Of a DNA stretch of 17,432 nucleotides, positions 13,135 to 17,432 are shown in pieces. How positions within the stretch are numbered: the stretch's first letter is position 1; each line of letters starts with the position of its first letter. The position numbers were made by a program, and so were the translations under genes. The stretch is from an uncultured Lachnospiraceae bacterium (GTDB lineage Bacteria > Bacillota > Clostridia > Lachnospirales > Lachnospiraceae): positions 1 to 17,432 of the forward strand of contig CANQYH010000030.1 in assembly GCA_947628025.1 (NCBI GenBank), written 5' to 3'. The notes beneath the pieces were generated by a model that was given only the letters and a program-made list of their open reading frames with translations, searched no databases and had not been told where the DNA came from.

Positions 13135-13186
13135 TAAAAATCCCGGCGGGGCCCCCGGTCCAAAGACCGAAGTTCCCGCCGGGATT
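13135..13186 (-). terminator. Intrinsic terminator of the 5'-nucleotidase gene
   Basis: On the minus strand a 12-bp perfect stem, AATCCCGGCGGG (13186-13175) with CCCGCCGGGATT (13150-13139), encloses a loop that contains its own GGTC/GACC mini-stem. It is followed by a T-run (13140-13136). It begins 14 bp after the stop codon. Confidence 0.88.
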
Positions 13187-13199
13187 CGCTATCTCTTCA

Positions 13200-14873
13200 T
13201 TATACAATGTTTCCGCCCGTTTCCTGCTCTTCAAAATACCGGATGATCAGTTCCACCATGTCGGTCAGGATCTCCTGCTTCACCGGGCAATCGCGCAAAA
13301 ACTCATAGCCGCCGGTGCCGGACGCCCGATAATTGTTCATCACCAGCGCGAATGTCTGGTCCGGCTCCACAGGCCTGCCCCGCCAGGTCATATGTGTGAC
13401 GCGGCTGCCCTCGGGACGGCACGGATCGAATCCGTAATCCAGCCCCAGCACATAATCGAAATTATAATGCGAGATCTTCGGCTCCAGGAATTTGCGGCTA
13501 ACGCACAGGTTCCCCTGCCCGTCCGTATCGAAATATTCCGCCGAACGTTCCAACAGCCTGCGCAGAATCTCGCCGGTAACCTCTTTCACCACCAGCGTAT
13601 TGGGGTAAATGTAGGTAGAAACGATATCGCGCACGGTCACGTCCCTACGGAACCCTTTGACCTCATTGCCGAGGCTGGTCGTCGAAAGATCGGCTCCGGA
13701 CGCCCACAGCTGAACGCGGTTAAAGAAATCCGCGATCCTGCTGCCGTGAAGCGCCATTTCCAGATGTTCCCCGGGAAGCAGCGGCTCGTCAAAATGTCCT
13801 TTCGGCGTATCCAGCCAGACGGCGGTCTCCCGCTCCGGCTCCGCCAGTAGGGCCAATGCGCGCGGGTCGGAACTATCTCCTGCCGGTTTCAGGGTCGTGC
13901 GGCAGCTCACTATGCGCCCATGTCCGGGAACCGCCGCCCTGCCGCCGTGCTTCGCCGCTTCTTCCGCTCTTTTTCTGTCCGCCGCGCCGGTTGCTTCCGC
14001 ATATTTTGTCCTTTCTTCCGCGTCGGCCACTTCCGCACATTCTGTCTTTTCTTCCGCGCCAGCCACTTCCACAGGGTCTTCCTGCCCGTCCCCTGCCGCT
14101 TCCTCCCACACGATCTCCGCCTCCACGAAGCTCTCCGCCGAGGCAGGCGTCTGGGCCACATGCGTCCCGGCAATCACCGCGGAAGCCAGCGCCATATGCT
14201 GATGTCCCGTCAGCAGCAGATCGAAATCAAAGTCCCGGGCGATCTCATATCCGATATTTTCCCGCGTAGTGCTCAGCACCCGGCCTGTCTCCACATCCCG
14301 CTCGAATCCGCCGTGATACAGTCCGATCAGCACGTCGGTCTGCGGGCGCAGCCGGGCATAAACCGGCTCCAGGGCTTTCCGCACATCGCCGACGTATATA
14401 TTTTTCAGATTCTCTTTTTTCTCCCAGATATTGATAAAATCCGTGCAGATACCGATCACGCCGACACGCAGTCCGTTCTCCATCACTTTTACGGCAGATG
14501 GGAACAGGGACAATCCCCCGCTCACGTCCTGGATATTGCAACACAGACATTTCGCGTCCAAATGTTCCAGATAACTGGCCAGATAATCGTATCCGTAATT
14601 AAAATCATGGTTCCCAAAGGTCACGAAATCGTACCCTGCCAGATTCATCAGCTCCGCAAACACGGCCGCGCTGCCTTTCCGGGACTGCAGATAGGCGAAC
14701 GGCGATCCCTGGATCGTATCGCCGCCGTCCAGCACCAGCGTGTTCCCGTCTTTTTTGAACTGCGGGATAAAATTAGCCAGCCCGGCAGCTTTTTTCTGTC
14801 CCGTTGCATAATTCACCGGCGAAACGTAGCCGTGCATATCCGATGTAAAATAAATCTTCAGCGTTTTTTTCAT
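13200..14873 (-). CDS. Cytoplasmic 5'-nucleotidase/metallophosphatase (UshA-like)
   Basis: The protein has 557 residues. ATG 14873 has AGGAGG (14885-14880) at 6 bases. The N-terminal calcineurin-like domain shows the dinuclear metal motifs SDMHG (Asp12, His14), LDGGDT (Asp49, Asp52), GNHDF (Asn88, His89), His187 in LYHGGFE and TGHQH (His224, His226). The C-terminal 5'-nucleotidase domain contains NNYRASGTGGYEFL, the substrate-recognition region of this family. Related enzymes dephosphorylate nucleotides, UDP-sugars or 2',3'-cyclic nucleotides; the exact substrate is not determinable. Unlike secreted UshA there is no signal peptide (MKKTLKIYFTSDMHG enters the fold at once), so it should act in the cytoplasm. 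An acidic insert (about 257-312) with a 12-residue repeat interrupts the link between domains. surE, another nucleotidase, lies just upstream on the same strand (152-bp gap). Confidence 0.92.
   Translation of the reverse strand: MKKTLKIYFTSDMHGYVSPVNYATGQKKAAGLANFIPQFKKDGNTLVLDGGDTIQGSPFAYLQSRKGSAAVFAELMNLAGYDFVTFGNHDFNYGYDYLASYLEHLDAKCLCCNIQDVSGGLSLFPSAVKVMENGLRVGVIGICTDFINIWEKKENLKNIYVGDVRKALEPVYARLRPQTDVLIGLYHGGFERDVETGRVLSTTRENIGYEIARDFDFDLLLTGHQHMALASAVIAGTHVAQTPASAESFVEAEIVWEEAAGDGQEDPVEVAGAEEKTECAEVADAEERTKYAEATGAADRKRAEEAAKHGGRAAVPGHGRIVSCRTTLKPAGDSSDPRALALLAEPERETAVWLDTPKGHFDEPLLPGEHLEMALHGSRIADFFNRVQLWASGADLSTTSLGNEVKGFRRDVTVRDIVSTYIYPNTLVVKEVTGEILRRLLERSAEYFDTDGQGNLCVSRKFLEPKISHYNFDYVLGLDYGFDPCRPEGSRVTHMTWRGRPVEPDQTFALVMNNYRASGTGGYEFLRDCPVKQEILTDMVELIIRYFEEQETGGNIV
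13990..14061 (-). repeat. 36-bp in-frame tandem repeat within the 5'-nucleotidase gene
   Basis: Two 36-bp copies (13990-14025 and 14026-14061), with diverged partial copies at both ends, encode 12-residue units such as ADAEERTKYAEA and AGAEEKTECAEV. A weaker TGAADRKRAEEA unit follows toward the C-terminus. The frame is preserved. The result is an acidic, probably disordered linker not expected in the family. Confidence 0.65.
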
Positions 14874-15025
14874 CCTGAACCTCCTGTCACAGCTGCAAAT
14901 CTCGCGCCCGCTTTCGTCGTATTCAAACTATGCCCTCATTCCCGACCGGAAATGGGACTGCCGCTCCGCCCCAATGGATAATTCAGCGTCTTTGGTCCCA
15001 GGCCGTCTCTCCCCGGCCGCAACTC

Positions 15026-16009
15026 TTACTTTTTTCCCTGCGGCATCAGCAGCGTGTTCCGCACCGTCCCGACCGAAATATAGCCGTCAAAGACCGCCTG
15101 CATATCGCTGCCCGCCTCCGCCTCCGTCGCTACGATGCTGGAAAGACGCAGATCCACATGCCAGGCCGCCTCGCCCTGTTTCTCCAAAACCGAGGACTTT
15201 TCGCCAGCACCGGGCGTTTCCCCGGACTCCTGTCCAGCCGCCTTTGCCCCCGGCTCCTGCAGTTCTTTCCGCACGCTCTCCGTCCGCGGGTCTTCCTCCG
15301 GCTGATTCGCTGTTCCCGCGGCTTCTGACAGCGCTTTTTCCGTTCCCGGTTCTTCTGCCTGCTGCCCGCCCGGCGCCGCGTCTTCCGCTCCGGGCAGCAG
15401 TTCGCCCGGCAGTTCCCCGCTGCCCGCGGGCGTATAGATCGTCTCATAATACGACTTTTTCGCCGGGACACGCTCGTAGAGGATCCCTTTGACCGCCTCC
15501 GGATCGCAGGACGGGAAATTGACGTTCCATATCTCGTAAGCGGAAATCTCCCGCGCCAGAAGATCTCTCGCCACCGGCAGCAGATACCGGTCCGAAACCC
15601 GCTGGTCCTCATTGGTCCGGTTGGAGAAAGCGATCGCCGGGATCCCGCTGACCAGCGCCTCCATGGCCGCGCCCACCGTACCGGAATAAAGGATGTCGAT
15701 TCCCACATTATAACCGTTATTAATACCGGAAAATACCACGTCCGGTCTCTCTTTCATTATATAAGCCAGCGCCACTTTCACACAGTCCGCCGGGGAACCG
15801 CTGATGCTGTACGCTTTTACGCCGCTCACCGGAAAATCCGGCTCCGGCTGCACGCCCACCGCCCCGAACACGGAGATCCGGTGCGACATGGCGCTGCACT
15901 GGCTCTCCGGCGCCACGACCCACACTTCTCCCAGTTTTACGGCCATCCGCGCCAGGCTGATCAATCCCGCCGAACGGATGCCGTCGTCATTTACGATCAA
16001 TATTCTCAT
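15026..16009 (-). CDS. surE: 5'/3'-nucleotidase SurE with an internal low-complexity insert
   Basis: The protein has 327 residues from ATG 16009, with GAGGT (16018-16014) just upstream; an open frame continues to 16402 but homology begins exactly at MRILIVNDDG. SurE removes phosphate from nucleoside 5'- and 3'-monophosphates in the cytoplasm. Metal-site residues are Asp8 and Asp9 in NDDG, Ser39 in ESQCSA and Asn97 in SGINNGYNVG; SGTVGAAMEA and FSNR are also typical. Family proteins are about 250 residues. The excess is a Glu/Ala/Gly/Pro-rich insert (about 194-283) placed after YYETIYTPAG and before HVDLRLSSIV, where SurE normally has a surface loop. The C-terminus DGYISVGTV is standard. Its stop is 152 bp from the 5'-nucleotidase start, suggesting a shared nucleotide-salvage operon. 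Confidence 0.95.
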   Translation of the reverse strand: MRILIVNDDGIRSAGLISLARMAVKLGEVWVVAPESQCSAMSHRISVFGAVGVQPEPDFPVSGVKAYSISGSPADCVKVALAYIMKERPDVVFSGINNGYNVGIDILYSGTVGAAMEALVSGIPAIAFSNRTNEDQRVSDRYLLPVARDLLAREISAYEIWNVNFPSCDPEAVKGILYERVPAKKSYYETIYTPAGSGELPGELLPGAEDAAPGGQQAEEPGTEKALSEAAGTANQPEEDPRTESVRKELQEPGAKAAGQESGETPGAGEKSSVLEKQGEAAWHVDLRLSSIVATEAEAGSDMQAVFDGYISVGTVRNTLLMPQGKK

Positions 16010-16015
16010 CTGTAC

Positions 16016-16156
16016 CTCAGTCTTTCCCGCGGCTTTTCGTTCTGCCGCGCTTGCATAGTGCAGTATTATCCATATTCCATGCGGCAACTCGGATGGCCTG
16101 CCGTTTTCTCCGGCCGCCTCCGCACATTGCGGCTCTATCCACATGCCACACGATAA
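16016..16156 (-). repeat. Degenerate 69/72-bp tandem duplication upstream of surE
   Basis: Minus-strand copies 16156-16088 and 16087-16016 share TGG.AT.TGGATA and scattered further matches. Translated in the surE frame they give related 23-24-residue units, LSCGMWIEPQCAEAAGENG and LPHGIWIILHYASAAERKA. Both lengths are multiples of three and there is no stop between them and surE. They end in the surE ribosome binding site, so translation as a surE extension is unlikely. The rest of 16157-16245 is featureless. Confidence 0.45.
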
Positions 16157-16245
16157 TGTGAAAGCCCGCCGTTTTTCATTCCCTCTTCCTGCTACCAAAC
16201 GACATGATCTCGTTTTACCGCCCAGCCCGCCATTTACCGCCGTCT

Positions 16246-17304
16246 TCACGCCGTCTCCAACCGGCACTCGCCGCGCTCCAGCACCACCGTCTGGCCCTCC
16301 GACGGCAGGATCCGCTGGCCGGCCCGTTCCGAATTGACCTGCTCCGGACGGAAACTGTGCAGCGGGATCAACGTCTTCGGCGCTACCGTATCCGCCATCC
16401 ATTTCAGGAAATAAGGCCGCGCATGGCCTCCCAGTCCCTTATACTCATATGGGATGCCCAGATATTCCAGAAGCGACGTCATTTTCTGATACGATTCCTC
16501 ATAGCTGCCCAGCGGCGCGCCGTCCATATGATAATAAACCGACACATTCTCTTTCAGATCCAGCAACGCGTACTGATCCTGATAATCCAGCTGCAGCACA
16601 TACCGGTTCGGGGCATCCAGAATCTCCGAAAGCGTTACGACCCGGAAATGCTCCGGCACATTGCGTCCGTTCAGGGTCTTCTCGTAGACGCAAATCGGAT
16701 CCTCCGGATAAAACTCCGCCACATAATCCGCCTGCACCGGGTCCATGACCAGCGTCCGGCCCGCCGCCCCAAAAGCCGCGATCAGCTTATGCAGCCGCTC
16801 CACATTGCGGTTATAGGGGTTAATGACGATCAGACCGGTCTTTTCCCGCGCCGCCGCAGCCATTTCCTGCTGCAGGTCCGCCTCCGTAGGAATATTGGGC
16901 TCTGGCTCCGTCAGCGACAGCATATCCACGTCGCCGAAACTGACGCTCACACCCTCGGTGATCAATATGTCCGCTCCCCGGCAGGTTTCCCCAAAAGCCC
17001 GTGTGACTTCCGGATGAAACCCGTGGAACCGGTAATCGCCGGTATAAACGATCGTTCCGTCCGGCGTCGTGATCCGCGCCCCGGACGCGCCGATCACGTC
17101 ATGGTCGATCTGCAGGACCTCCACGGTGATATCGCCCCGGCTAAAAGACTGTCCATAGGGAATCCCAATGCAGTTTTCGTGAGCCAGGACCTGGATGTCG
17201 CCCATGGCCGCCAGCCGCCTGTATAACCGCAGAGAATCCTCGCTCATATAGACCGGCATCTGCTCCGCCAGCATCCCCAGTCCGCCCATATGATCGATGT
17301 GCAT
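16246..17304 (-). CDS. MBL-fold metallo-hydrolase (beta-CASP/RNase J-like), 5' end missing or frameshifted
   Basis: From the first in-frame ATG (17304) 352 codons can be read, but the metal-binding motif HMHIDHMGG already starts one codon earlier, so the first strands of the metallo-beta-lactamase fold (normally about 50-60 residues before it) are not accounted for. The frame stays open upstream as GLGLQPYGQGGKDRFFFISH to a TAG at 17425-17427, with no ATG, GTG or TTG start and no ribosome binding site. Other features are TGDYRFHGF, a beta-CASP-like central part, GLGGHARPYFLKWMAD and LIPLHSF, as in RNase J-type enzymes where a His near the end completes the site. RNA or DNA hydrolysis is possible but not assignable. 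An oppositely oriented gene begins at 17396. It is either a truncated pseudogene or a gene frameshifted near the window edge. Confidence 0.75.
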   Translation of the reverse strand: MHIDHMGGLGMLAEQMPVYMSEDSLRLYRRLAAMGDIQVLAHENCIGIPYGQSFSRGDITVEVLQIDHDVIGASGARITTPDGTIVYTGDYRFHGFHPEVTRAFGETCRGADILITEGVSVSFGDVDMLSLTEPEPNIPTEADLQQEMAAAAREKTGLIVINPYNRNVERLHKLIAAFGAAGRTLVMDPVQADYVAEFYPEDPICVYEKTLNGRNVPEHFRVVTLSEILDAPNRYVLQLDYQDQYALLDLKENVSVYYHMDGAPLGSYEESYQKMTSLLEYLGIPYEYKGLGGHARPYFLKWMADTVAPKTLIPLHSFRPEQVNSERAGQRILPSEGQTVVLERGECRLETA

Positions 17305-17395
17305 ATGCGAAATAAAGAAAAACCGGTCCTTTCCGCCCTGTCCGTAGGGCTGCAGCCCCAGGCCCGGCGGCGACGGAGAAAGGAGGCGAGGGGAA

Positions 17396-17432
17396 ATGAC
17401 ATTCCTGATCCAACAGACCCTGCGCTACGCGG
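17396..17432 (+). CDS. Start of a plus-strand gene, possibly an ABC transporter permease (runs off the right edge)
   Basis: ATG 17396 is preceded by a strong ribosome binding site AAAGGAGG (17379-17386) at 9 bases. The twelve visible codons read MTFLIQQTLRYA. This resembles the N-terminus of BmpA-associated sugar/nucleoside ABC permeases, but twelve residues are too few for a firm call. If real, it faces away from the MBL gene and leaves no room for a normal 5' end of that gene. Confidence 0.4.
   Translation, partial: MTFLIQQTLRYA

Noticed and set aside
16010..16402. Long N-terminal extension of SurE
   Set aside because: It overlaps the 3' end of the MBL gene, lacks a ribosome binding site, and SurE homology starts exactly at the ATG at 16009.

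Overview
The window most likely comes from an endospore-forming member of the Clostridia, probably a fairly GC-rich Lachnospiraceae-type genome. This is inferred from gene content: both spore maturation genes (spmA, spmB), a methionyl-tRNA synthetase with the C-terminal tRNA-binding domain common in Firmicutes, strong AGGAGG-type ribosome binding sites and frequent GTG/TTG starts. No rRNA, tRNA, CRISPR array or transposase is visible. Start codons were chosen by Shine-Dalgarno position.

Layout. Positions 1-6418 are almost entirely minus-strand: metG, a TraX-family membrane protein, tatD, rsmA and mtnN, then the first codons of a membrane protein at the left edge. This is the classical Firmicutes metG-tatD-rsmA neighbourhood, here with a TraX gene added and no rnmV visible. 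A compact divergent promoter region (about 6489-6560) serves metG to the left and a DUF885 lipoprotein (6584-8602) to the right. The DUF885 gene ends 2 bp from the end of convergent spmB.

Positions 8605-11597 are the main accessory signal. spmA and spmB, usually adjacent, are separated by an AT-rich two-gene operon: a P-loop ATPase (Walker A and B, winged-helix-like C-terminus) whose stop overlaps by 4 bp the start of an 82-residue protein with a PD-(D/E)XK nuclease signature. This looks like a defence-type ATPase/nuclease pair, but that role is inferred. spmA has its own terminator. spmA and spmB are each preceded by a copy of the same 44-bp leader, so both may be transcribed independently of the inserted pair.

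Positions 11639-13100 hold an orphan coding tail without a start codon, an AT-rich XRE-type regulator with membrane segments, and a decayed small plus-strand gene. That gene has been expanded by a 74-bp tandem repeat array. Removing the extra units, and restoring one A in a six-A run, recovers one continuous reading frame.

Positions 13200-17304 are again minus-strand: a cytoplasmic 5'-nucleotidase-family phosphatase, surE, and an MBL-fold/beta-CASP-like hydrolase whose 5' end appears truncated or frameshifted. At the right edge a plus-strand gene begins with a strong ribosome binding site.

A recurrent theme is small tandem duplication. A 47-bp array copies the 3' end of rsmA with its stop codon, a 28-bp pair lies before mtnN, and a 69/72-bp pair precedes surE. 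In-frame repeat-bearing or low-complexity inserts occur in MetG, the 5'-nucleotidase and SurE. Several genes concern nucleotide and nucleoside salvage (mtnN, 5'-nucleotidase, surE) and translation (metG, rsmA).
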